Assembly (NCBI GenBank): GCA_947627695.1
Contig: CANQXF010000012.1
Span: 1 to 64,000, forward strand
Length of the DNA stretch: 64,000 nt
Direction: 5' to 3'
DNA from: an uncultured Ruminiclostridium sp.
GTDB lineage: Bacteria; Bacillota; Clostridia; Oscillospirales; Ruminococcaceae
The translations under genes and the position numbers were made by a program. The notes under the pieces are model-generated. The model saw only the letters and a list, made by a program, of their open reading frames with translations. It did not search any database and was not told the origin of the DNA. Positions 16,704 to 25,800 of the stretch are shown in pieces; within the stretch, counting starts at the first letter, position 1; each line of letters begins with the position of its first letter.

Positions 16704-16942
16704 TAGAAAGGAAAAATTGCAATGATTCTCTTAGCTAAAGCTATCTTTCAGGATCAGTATGTTATGGCTTTCCGTTACATCGGATCTGTGAAAGCAAACT
16801 ACTGTATTGCTCCACAGCATATTCCCAGAGCATATTTCCGCCTGTTGGCGGCGGCAGTAACCAATATGCCGTAAAATATTGGAACGCAATATTATTAGGA
16901 GGGAGTGATAAAGCGTATGAAATTTTATGATGATATTCACAA

Positions 16943-17089
16943 GAATATGATAAGTTAAGAGAGAAATTGCATCTCAGCGACTCTAAGCTGTATAAGCTGG
17001 CGGGAAACAGCATAATCGTTCCAATCTTAAAGGTCATATTTACAAAAATAAAAGAGCTGGATAAAAAATATCATAGGAGAACCTTTTGA
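16943..17089 (+). pseudogene. C-terminal scrap of a C5-cytosine methyltransferase
   Basis: The open piece reads EYDKLREKLHLSDSKLYKLA, then GNSIIVPILKVIFTKIKEL. The LYKLAGNSIIVPIL string is motif X, the closing block of DNA (cytosine-5) methyltransferases, normally LYKQAGNSIVV. Nothing of motifs I-VIII is present. The bases before it (16739-16909) read in a different frame as an unassigned protein piece ending GGSNQYAVKYWN and AYEIL. The 16.7-17.1 kb stretch is therefore a mosaic of broken genes; a 50-aa ORF at 16722-16874 with an SD is also possible but has no recognisable features. Confidence 0.55.
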
Positions 17090-17282
17090 AATCAAAACAA
17101 CATCAAAATTCGATACAGCTACAATAACTTTTATGTTAGATCGAAATAAATTATCAACAAGCATTGATAATTTACTGTTTTTATGGTATGATGAAGATAA
17201 TGATAATTTTGTTGAAATGGATACCACATACGCCGATTACATATTATGTTTTAGCAAAATATTAAGAGGAGATATTACGTGA
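17053..17282 (+). pseudogene. 5'-truncated acidic protein, possibly immunity-like
   Basis: An open frame without a start codon, reading IIGEPFEIKTTSKFDTATI, then DNLLFLWYDEDNDNF, then TTYADYILCFSKILRGD. Its TGA overlaps the GTG of the next gene. Acidic, Trp- and Tyr-rich small proteins followed by a membrane protein occur among immunity genes of polymorphic toxin loci, but no family is recognised, so this is only a suggestion. The N-terminus was lost at the junction with the methyltransferase scrap. Confidence 0.4.
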
Positions 17283-17788
17283 AGAAAATCCCTTATATGG
17301 ATAAGCACCCTTTCCTTTCAAGTATCGGGTTAAGTATTTTTCTTAATATAGCCGTATATATTTTACTTTTACTGATCGACTTTATATTTACCCGAAAAGA
17401 AGTAGTTTTGTCTCTTGGCGCATTCAGCTCCTTAATCAATCTTGTTGTCGTCTTTATCTTTTTTATAGTATCAGATGCTATCTATGTGAATCATTCAACT
17501 TCAAAAGCTGCGGTTTTGATTTGGTTGTTTGTTACACCAATAATACTTATATGTTGTTTTATGGTTTACACGCCGGAAGATTGGTTCAACAACGGTTATA
17601 CTTATGATTTGGTCGGGAACGGACATGATCATCCAATTTATTATACGTTTGCACTTTTCTTTGAACGAGGTTCTTTATTATATTCTTCAGCGTATAACAG
17701 CGTTATTATTTTTCTTGGCAGGATCATACCGTTTACAATAGCAAAACTATGTATATTTGTAAATAAAAAATATCAAAGTAATAAATAA
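17279..17788 (+). CDS. Four-helix membrane protein of unknown function
   Basis: A 169-aa integral membrane protein with predicted helices at about residues 12-34, 42-62, 70-90 and a C-terminal one near 135-158. GTG start overlaps the upstream TGA, with AAGAGGAG 6 nt before it. A loop between helices 3 and 4 has TPEDWFNNGYTYDLVGNGHDHP, rich in His and Asp. No family recognised. It is the only intact gene between the two tRNA-Asn remnants, so it is cargo of whatever inserted there. AT-rich relative to the surrounding chromosomal genes. Confidence 0.55.
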   Translation: MKKIPYMDKHPFLSSIGLSIFLNIAVYILLLLIDFIFTRKEVVLSLGAFSSLINLVVVFIFFIVSDAIYVNHSTSKAAVLIWLFVTPIILICCFMVYTPEDWFNNGYTYDLVGNGHDHPIYYTFALFFERGSLLYSSAYNSVIIFLGRIIPFTIAKLCIFVNKKYQSNK

Positions 17789-17814
17789 AGCTGATGCAAG
17801 ACTTTCCTATATAA

Positions 17815-17873
17815 TCCCTGCCACCCCCTAGAGCGCTTGACTGTTAATCAAGATAGTCCAGTAGGGGGAGCCA
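17815..17873 (+). pseudogene. Broken tRNA-Asn (GTT), T-arm deleted
   Basis: Same gene fragment as 16483-16553, with the identical anticodon arm and 3' end TAGGGGGAGCCA. Here about 13 nt of the variable region and T-arm are missing (AAGATAGTCCAG), and the 5' part reads TCCCTGCCACCCCCTAGAGC. It cannot fold as a tRNA. The downstream ~100 bp also match copy 1, so the two are a direct repeat 1,332 bp apart. Confidence 0.75.
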
Positions 17874-17880
17874 AACGCCC

Positions 17881-17913
17881 AAATCCGAGCATTTATCAAA
17901 TGCTCGGATTTTT
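17881..17913 (+). terminator. Terminator after tRNA-Asn remnant 2
   Basis: Same stem as 16561-16600 with a shorter loop: CCGAGCATTT pairs with AAATGCTCGG, then T5. Confidence 0.85.
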
Positions 17914-18006
17914 ATTTTTCCAAAATAAACTAAGCGGATAGAAAAAGCGCCTCCTATGAAAAAATAAAAGAGTAATTATATGGCGGTAAAAAATGAATAA
18001 ATAAGT

Positions 18007-18039
18007 AAAAACGGAACAGTTTGATACTGTTCCGTTTTT
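18007..18039 (-). terminator. Terminator downstream of XRE gene (bidirectional)
   Basis: AAAAACGGAACAGT pairs with ACTGTTCCGTTTTT, loop TTGAT. Fully symmetric, with A run and T run, so it ends the minus-strand XRE transcript and blocks entry from the left. Confidence 0.85.
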
Positions 18040-18052
18040 CATATTCTGACGG

Positions 18053-18286
18053 TCATTTTACGTTATCGGGATAAGGCTCTCGACAGTCGGTAATGCCAAG
18101 CAGATAATCTGTGCTTGTATGGTAAAATTCAGAAAGAAAAATCAGCTTTTGTAAGGGAAGCTCGGTTGTGTGCAGCTCATAACGTGAGTAAGTTTGCTGA
18201 GAGCAGCCAATGTTTTTTGCCATTTCTTCCTGAGTTCTCTTGGACTCCTCGCGCAGCTCACGCAAGCGCAGCTTCAGTTCCTTCAC
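18053..18286 (-). CDS. XRE-family helix-turn-helix repressor
   Basis: A 77-aa Cro/CI-type DNA-binding protein, almost only an HTH domain: RLRELREESKRTQEEMAKNI, then GCSQQTYSRYE, then LPLQKLIFLSEFYHTSTDYLLG. The GTG at 18286 is chosen because GAGGTGAT lies 5-6 nt upstream; a longer opening to 18349 runs through an operator-like sequence and has no ribosome site. It is divergent from the recombinase at 18610. Two copies of TACTCAATAAYTGA lie in its upstream region and are the likely binding sites, so it should repress itself. In this orientation the outward promoter of the invertible segment also points at this gene. Confidence 0.85.
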   Translation of the reverse strand: MKELKLRLRELREESKRTQEEMAKNIGCSQQTYSRYELHTTELPLQKLIFLSEFYHTSTDYLLGITDCREPYPDNVK

Positions 18287-18312
18287 TCTGATCACCTCAA
18301 AATGGTATATTG

Positions 18313-18326
18313 TACTCAATAACTGA
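18313..18326. promoter_or_regulatory. XRE operator half-copy
   Basis: TACTCAATAACTGA, matching the first 14 bases of the dyad at 18386-18402 with one change. It lies 27 bp before the XRE start codon. Confidence 0.6.
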
Positions 18327-18385
18327 ACGCCAAGCCGTCCAACGGGCAATTTACGTTTTCATCTGCGAATATTTCTGTTGCGGCG

Positions 18386-18414
18386 TACTCAATAATTGAG
18401 TAAAATATAGTATA
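18386..18414 (-). promoter_or_regulatory. XRE operator dyad with extended -10 promoter
   Basis: TACTCAATAATTGAGTA (18386-18402) is a near-perfect palindrome. On the minus strand it sits directly downstream of TGCTATACT (18409-18417), an extended -10 element. A bound repressor would cover the transcription start, giving autorepression. Confidence 0.65.
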
Positions 18415-18433
18415 GCACAACCTAATTCAGTGT

Positions 18434-18464
18434 ATTTCGCAAAAGAGGAAATTTTGAGAAGAGC
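18434..18464 (+). repeat. Left 31-bp inverted repeat of the invertible element
   Basis: Begins ATTTCGCAAAAGAGG and ends TTTTGAGAAGAGC. It is the exact reverse complement of 19731-19761, all 31 positions. Comparison stops at 18433 and 18465, where the arms no longer match. Confidence 0.95.
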
Positions 18465-18502
18465 TATAAAAACTCCTCAAAACATAGATACCCTTTTATA
18501 CA

Positions 18503-18531
18503 ATCATAACACTCTGTTTTCGTCTTGTCAA
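18503..18531 (-). promoter_or_regulatory. Outward promoter inside the invertible segment
   Basis: Minus strand: TTGACA (18531-18526), 17-nt spacer, TATGAT (18508-18503). One base from the sigma-A consensus. It fires leftward over the left repeat toward the XRE gene in this assembly. Confidence 0.85.
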
Positions 18532-18609
18532 GAGAAATTTCTAAAAAAATGAGAATTGGAAGTAAACTTTCTTGTTGAAAGTTGTGCAAAATATACAAGG
18601 AGGATTATT

Positions 18610-19692
18610 ATGTCGAGATCAAATGCTTATCATCGTAAAGACGGTCGCTGGGAGGGAAGGATCCCGCAGGGAAAAAATGATGATGGTAAGCGAAAATTCC
18701 GGTATATATTCGCCCGTTCAAAAGAGGAAGTGCTGCAAAAGATGGAGGAGATATACCTGCGTGAACGTTCCGCCGCAAGCTGCTGCAAAACGCTGCATAC
18801 CGTTTTTTCGGAATGGTTTAATTTGACAAAACATCGTATCAAGGAGTCCACAGCCGCAAACTATGCCATGAAAGCGGACAAGCATATTCTCCCCGTTTTC
18901 GGAGCAAAGTCTATCAGCAGTATTACGCAGGACGACGTCTGCGCTTTCATTGCCGACAAGCAGAAATCAGGCTTTTCTGAACGATATATTGCCGATATTG
19001 TTGTTCTTATGAAGAGCATTTTCAAATATGCCGCTGTTTCTTACCATATTTTTAACCCGCTGGACAGTCTGCGGCTGCCAAAGAAAAAAGGCGTGGAGAT
19101 CATGCTTCTTGACAAAGAGGAGCAGGAACGGCTGCAAGCATATATTTCCAACCATTGGGATCACGGTACGCTCGGCACAGCTCTTTCCGTTTCAACAGGT
19201 ATCCGTATCGGGGAGCTTTGTGCCCTGCAGTGGAAGGATATTGACCTTGAAAAACGGATTTTGACCGTCAGAAAAACTATGCAGCGTATCCAGACACCCT
19301 CGTATACAGCAAAGACAAAACTCATCATAACCGACCCGAAAAGTGAATCTTCACGCAGAAAGATTCCGATTCCCGACTGTATGATGAGTTTTTTGATGAA
19401 ATTCAAAGGGAACTCCGACGATTATGTGCTAACCGGATCAAGTAAACCTATTGAGCCGAGAACGATGCAGTATCGTTTCAGAAAGATCCTGAAAAACGCA
19501 AATTTGCCGTCAGTTCATTTTCATGCTTTGCGGCATATTTTCGCCACGAATTGTATAAGGCTCGGCTTTGATGTCAAATCCTTGAGTGAACTTTTGGGGC
19601 ACAGCTCAGTTGAAATCACGCTGAATCGCTACGTTCATTCATCTTTTGAGCAGAAACAGGCGTATATGAAACAAATTGCCTTTCATTTTTAA
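18610..19692 (+). CDS. Tyrosine recombinase (site-specific invertase)
   Basis: A 360-aa phage-integrase family protein. The N-terminus has an arm-binding-like segment (SNAYHRKDGRWEGRIPQG), then a SAM-like core-binding domain (TLHTVFSEWFNL to about residue 170), then the catalytic domain with all active residues: TGIRIGE (Arg), HALRH (His and Arg), LGHSSVE (His) and NRYVH (nucleophilic Tyr). ATG 18610 follows AAGGAGGA by 6 nt. A 7-bp hairpin (18565-18583) lies in its leader. It lies wholly between the inverted repeats, so it is the obvious enzyme for flipping them. It is clearly related to the eroded copy at 1-624 (shared PIEPRTMQYR). Confidence 0.9.
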   Translation: MSRSNAYHRKDGRWEGRIPQGKNDDGKRKFRYIFARSKEEVLQKMEEIYLRERSAASCCKTLHTVFSEWFNLTKHRIKESTAANYAMKADKHILPVFGAKSISSITQDDVCAFIADKQKSGFSERYIADIVVLMKSIFKYAAVSYHIFNPLDSLRLPKKKGVEIMLLDKEEQERLQAYISNHWDHGTLGTALSVSTGIRIGELCALQWKDIDLEKRILTVRKTMQRIQTPSYTAKTKLIITDPKSESSRRKIPIPDCMMSFLMKFKGNSDDYVLTGSSKPIEPRTMQYRFRKILKNANLPSVHFHALRHIFATNCIRLGFDVKSLSELLGHSSVEITLNRYVHSSFEQKQAYMKQIAFHF

Positions 19693-19730
19693 AAAGTTGA
19701 TAGCATGAAAAATGAATAAATGCTGTACAG

Positions 19731-19761
19731 GCTCTTCTCAAAATTTCCTCTTTTGCGAAAT
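19731..19761 (-). repeat. Right 31-bp inverted repeat of the invertible element
   Basis: Begins GCTCTTCTCAAAA and ends TTTTGCGAAAT. Exact reverse complement of 18434-18464. It ends 134 bp before the adhesin start codon. Confidence 0.95.
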
Positions 19762-19764
19762 TGC

Positions 19765-19812
19765 ATATAGCGCATGATTTACGCAAAGTAAATTGCGTTG
19801 CGCATATATAAT
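19765..19812. promoter_or_regulatory. Nested dyad before the adhesin gene
   Basis: ACGCAA (19781-19786) and TTGCGT (19793-19798) form a perfect 6-6-6 dyad, flanked by GCGCA and TGCGC and by ATAT on both sides. There is no good promoter here (a TATAAT at 19807 lacks a -35 box). It may be an operator or a leader hairpin for the adhesin mRNA. Confidence 0.45.
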
Positions 19813-19895
19813 AACCTTATTGTACCCAATTCACGAGATAAAATGCAACTTTTTCTGCAAGTATGTGCGGAAAGCTGTGAGGGAGCGTGCATATT

Positions 19896-22800
19896 ATGAA
19901 AGAAACTACGAAGAGATTTATCGCAGGAGTATCAGCGGCGGCACTGTTTGTGTCTGCGGTCGGCTCTGATGTGTTTACAAATTGGTTCACCGTGTTTGCT
20001 GATTCTTCAACCGGTAAAAACGGCAGATCAACGGGATTTTCCAATCTTGAACAGGATACAGATGGTGAATACTATAATACCGGCTACGGTCTGCACACGA
20101 ACAAGACTGCCACGGCGCTGGACGACGGCAGAACGTTTGACGTGAATTTAGAGTCCTGGTACGTTGGTGAGAACCCCGTGGACGTTGCAACGATTCTTGA
20201 CGCTTCGGGTTCAATGGCATGGACGGTGAACACGCTTGAGCCGCTGGTGGTCAACTCTGATGAGAAAGATATAGCCTCTTATCTCGGTGTTGATGACAGT
20301 AATGAAGCAGATTTAAATAAAGACGGTAAAGCAGATATTAACGACCTGATAACGTATCAAGACGAAAACGGCGGCTATCTCCCACAGGACGTTGTTGACA
20401 AGATCTTAGACAATACCAAGACCGACAACACCAAACTGGGCTATGACAAATACATGTATTACGTCTACGAAGCACGCTCGTCCGTTTCTGAGTTTGTTCC
20501 CCTGGGGTATTGGGACGGCGGTGCTGATCCGAAAACCGATCCTTCTCTTATCGGTTACTATCCGTTCAGCGGCACATTGGAGAATAAAGCGCCGAATGCG
20601 GAGAAAGGCGCTACTGGTATGCTGATAAATCACCCGACAGGTGTAGAAGCTTATGATACAGAAAAATCGGCACGACAGGAGCCGGAGGCAGTATTTTCTA
20701 CTGAAACTTATGTAAAGAAAAAAGGTGAAGACCCTGTAACCGAAGAAAAAGGGCTTGACATAATGAAAACAGCACCTATCGGCGGTGTTTTATTAGATAG
20801 TCCAACAACTGATAAATTTACTATAAAAATGAAGTTCAGTATTGGACATCTTGTTGATTCATCGAATCAAAGTCAATATGGAGATACAACCTTTTTGTAT
20901 ATTACAGACGGAGAAAACTCTTATAAGTTTTATCGCCGTGAAGCTGGTTCAAAAAACCGCATGGGAATTTATGACAACACTGGAAAAAGTCGAATTTTAA
21001 ATGCCAACAATGTTTTCAACGATAGCGACGATCATGAATGGACGTTTGAATTTGATTTTTCAACTAACACGTTGAAGTTAACTACTAATGATGATGATGT
21101 TAAAATGGATGGCAGTAATATAAGCAAAGAATACACTATTAATCTGTCAACAAAATTAAACACCAGTAATCTAAAGGTAATTCTCGGTTATACAGATAAA
21201 CCTGAAGAAATAGAGAAATTTTCAGACGTATACGTCAAAAGCGTTGAAATTAGCGACAATAAAGGTAGTGTTGCTAAATATGAATTTTCAACTACAACCA
21301 AATCCTTGCAGAATAGCGTGAATAATAAAAACGCAACTTTTGTTCAGCAAGGTGATCACACAAAGAAAATTGAAGCAGTTTATCTTGATCCTGTAATCAT
21401 AGATAATAAATACTTAGATGTAAAAGCAACCTCTCAACTTGGCGCGGTAAGCCTTGACGTTGTGCCTAATCTTGACGACGGCTTTACAATTTCAATGAAA
21501 CTGCAAAGAACAGCAAGCCTTGACAAAAATGCAAACAATCAACAAAATATCTTCTATTTTGGTGATAAAGACAAAAGTAAGGATTATTACCAATATTTCC
21601 GTTCCGCCAATGCCGGTGGTTATTTAGGTATTTCTAAGAGTGAGCAAAAGGATTTGGACAAAACTCCTACTGGGACTGATATGGTTTACTATCAAGGCGG
21701 TATGGCTAATAATAATTGGTACACAAATACCCTTGTATTTGAAACAGACCCCGAAGATGATCGTAAATATATTGTCACACCTTACATAAACGGTAAAGCG
21801 GAATATCAATCAGGTAGTGAAAAAAATTTTAAGATAGATAAAATATCCGTAGATAAAGACAGTCTTGTTTTCCTGCTTGGCGCTTTAGAAAGCAACGGCA
21901 GCGGCTCAGACCAATACCTCGACGACCTCTACGTCTTCAACGATGCCTTAGATGCCAAAACCGTTGAGTTGTATTTCAGCGATGAAGCTGTTTCCTGCGA
22001 TGTTGACGGCGCAACCCATGCACAATCTTTTGTAAAGGACGCCGACGGCAATATCGTCAAAAATGAAGATGGCAGTCCGAAAGTAATAGAGATAGCCCAA
22101 ATAAGCAACGACGACAAACGCCTTGGCAAAAATACGAATGTTGCCCAGCGCAGAGGCTGGTACTACGTAAACTCTGCTTCCGCTTGGGCGGATATAACAG
22201 GTTGCCTTGCAAGCGGCAAGCAGTATATTGGTATTTTTACCGATGACGGACTTGAAAAAGATTTCTCCGATATGGCAAAAGACACAGCCACAGTACCTTC
22301 CGGATTTGCAGAAAGCACAGATGAAAAACAAAAGAATATAGCAAATGAAATTACAAACAGCAATACCAATGAAGAAAAATACACAGCGCCAGATAAGGAG
22401 CGCAGTATACGCTTCTATGTTGACAAACAGAATCATTTGCGCTGCTTTGTATGGAGTGGAGCTACTACTAAAAATAAAGGTGATGAAAGAACGTTCTGCT
22501 CGGTAGTATACGAAAAGAAAGCTGACCAGAAAACCAAATACGAGGAGCTTAACAGTGCGCTGAATACGTTCTACAAAAATCTTGCAGATTACTCCGACCT
22601 TTCAAACACCTCGGTCGTTCGTTTCAGCACGAATAATGCGGTGGATAAAGATGAAGAAGCAAATACAAATACAAATTTGCAAAAACTCCTCATGAGAGAC
22701 TGGACGAACTGGTCGGACTATTATCAGGAAGTGAAAGCTGAGGACTTGTCGGCTACGCCGAGTACCAATAATTATTTGCAGGATCTTCTGGATTCTGGTG

Positions 22801-25800
22801 ATAAAAAATCTACTGATATCACAGAATCCAAAAATAAAACGGAGCAATACCCCTACGTCATGACGGGCGGCACGTATACCTGGACGGGTCTTAAAGCGTT
22901 TTATGACAATATGATAAAGAATACGGAAAACCAAACGGTTAAAAACGTAGCCAATGACGCCCGTGACAAGTATCTTATCATATTCACAGACGGCCGTGAC
23001 AATACGCAGGATTATAATGTTTCAGATGTTGTGTCCACGGCGAATAACACTAATCTGGCAGGCTCTCCGGATTATGATACCGGCAGTACCTTTAGGGGAA
23101 CTAATTATGTAAATATTTACAATCCTTATAAAGACGACCCGGATCATTTAGTTGGTTTCAGCATTGTAAATTATGATGATTATAAGGGCGAAATAAACGA
23201 TAGTTTTTATTCTGAGTATCAAGTACAAGAATTTAAAACAGGGGTCCATAAAATAGAACACGACGGCGACCTTGCGCAGGCTTGGGCTGATAAGCTCAAA
23301 GAAGAGGGCTACACTATCTATTGCGTAATGTTGGCGACAGGTTCCATTTCTCCTACAGCTAATGCCGATGAATATAATAAAGCTAAAAATTTCCTGAAAT
23401 CTCTTTCCGGAGGTAAAGACGCTGATGAAGAAATAGCTGAAATGCAAGCGGATATGGATAGCTGGTCATCAGGTACTAAGCCTGATGAATACGCTGATGT
23501 TCAAAGAGAAATTGAGAAACTGAAAGATAATTACGTTATCATTGTTGACCCGACCACAACGACCGGCACCAGCAGTCTTGAATCTGCATTTGCGCAGATC
23601 CTCGAGGATATCCAACAGCCCCGTGAGGACTACACCGTTCAGGACTATATCGACCCGCGTTTTGACCTGATAGGAGGAAATTCTTATTATTTTAACGGCA
23701 ACAGCAAATCTGATAAGGTCATTTACCATCTCGGCGCAGGCGGTAAAATAACGTTTACCGATGAAAATAATAATCCGCTTACGGATATAGCTTTAACATA
23801 TAAGGGCGAAGCTTTTACAAGTGGTACAAAAGTCGGCAACATAATTGACGATGAAAAAGCCATAGGTATTCCCTACGTTCCGCAGGAAAGCTGCAATATA
23901 AACGGTAAAGGCTATATCTATTACGACGATGAAAAAGATATGTACTATCTGCGCTGGACGGATCAGATCATTCCGATGGAAAATGAATCGTTTGATACAG
24001 CAACAAGCAAACCTACAAAATATCTCGACGTCTGGAGCGCAACCATTCGCCTGAAAGCAAAAGACGATTTCATCGGCGGCAACAACATTCTCACCAACGG
24101 AAACGAAGCGGGCGAAAACCTCGTTTACAGCGATGCGACTATTGAGAATATGGATAAGAACCCCGAATTGTATTTCGCGGATTATAAGGCAGGAGATACG
24201 ATTACGTACCGCCAAAAGCTCGAAGCCCTCTCCGGCACGAACAGAAAGATCAATGCGGTTGATGCGGACGGCGTTTCGCAAGCGGTTTACGGTGATGGGA
24301 TAGACATTCCGTCCTCAGGATTTCCAAGGGTAACTGTAAACGTCAGATTGAAGCCCCTTGATGCAAAAAATCTGAATGACGTGATCTATATGGGCGAAGT
24401 CGTGTCACCGACTATGATGCTTGCCGACCTTGAAAACGACTATATGACAGGCTCATACTATCTGGAGTATCTGGAACGGTATGCATACCGTCTTTACGGC
24501 AAAGATACGGATAAAACGCCTCTCCTCGACTTACTGAATGAATGGCTGAAGATCAATAATAAAGAAGAAACGGCAAAAACTTTCACCATACCGTATATGT
24601 ATTTGCCCGACCCGATTTACGAAAATGATAAACTGAAAATTGACGAATATACAAAAAGAGTCATAGTAAGCAACAGCACCGGAGCGTCCTGGAAAGAGGA
24701 CGGTGACACCGACTTTACAGACCTCAACCTCCGCGACGTTACCGGCTTTATCACTTATACCTGGAAGCGTAATGATGGAGGCGAAAAACAGCAGGAAAAC
24801 AAAGAAGGCAAGCCCGACATCACCAAAGAATACATTGTCAAGAACACAAATCAGATCAAGTACAATCTGCAATTGAAGTTTACTCCGCTGCATGAGGGAG
24901 AGTTGAAAGGTTTTGATCTTGACGATGAAAAATTCATAACGTCAGTAACGGGCACTGAAGACATCTTCTTTGAAGTTGATGCAGATAATGAATTTGCTGA
25001 GAGCACTGACAAAAAATGGGAATTTACCAAACGTTCTGACTATCTGCAAGCCATGGTAAAGGAAGAAAAAACCTACACGCCGCACGTTGAGTACAATGAA
25101 AGTACCAAAAAGTGGCAATTATCGACTGAAACTACTGAGAAAACCAATGAAGACACATACGACTGGGATACTTCGTACAAGCCGGTTGTAGGCAACGCGC
25201 AGATAGAGGGTGATAAGCTGGATGAATATTACACAGACACGTTAAATAATGTCGGCTTCACTGACAAAGACGGCAATACTATCACCGATAAAACAGGCGT
25301 ATTCATAACAGGTAAAAGTGATACAGATGTATGCTCACTCGTAGCCAACACTACCTACATCAAAGACGTTGTCAATGGTGCGCTTGCGCTGGAACTTGTA
25401 GTGGACGGAAAGTATCTGAAAAAAGGTTCACAAATCAATCCCACAGGTGAAACTAAAACATTTACCTTTGAAGCCACACGTTACTATGACGACCCAATCG
25501 ACCCGTTACCCTATGGTGACAAAACTTCAATTAATGCAGACACAGTATTGGGCGGTAAAAAATATCAGCTGACATTTAAAGTTGATAGTAAAACCCTGCC
25601 GGATGATCCGAATGAGAATCAACTCTATCCAGTCTGGGCGACATTGACTAAGGTTGAGGTAGAGAGCGCTACGGGTGATTATGAAACTATAACTACAGCG
25701 GACGGCTACACTGTTGAAAATGCTCTCCCAATCGGTACATATGTGATTTCGGTAAATAATTCTGAAATGGAGGGTCCTACCTCTCAATACTATATCGGAA

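Larger units (their letters stand above)
18434..19761. mobile_element. Invertible DNA segment with its own recombinase
   Basis: A 1,328-bp segment bounded by perfect 31-bp inverted repeats. It contains one complete tyrosine recombinase gene (18610-19692) and one strong promoter facing outward through the left repeat. Inversion would carry that promoter to the right end, facing the adhesin gene at 19896 with a leader of roughly 195 nt. The layout matches known invertible promoter switches (for example fimS-type), with the difference that the recombinase gene is inside the segment. Repeats and promoter are seen directly; inversion itself is inferred. Confidence 0.85.

Noticed and set aside
16722..16874. 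50-aa ORF with a ribosome site
   Set aside because: No recognisable motif, and a different frame of the same DNA looks like a protein fragment. It is mentioned under the methyltransferase scrap rather than listed as a gene.
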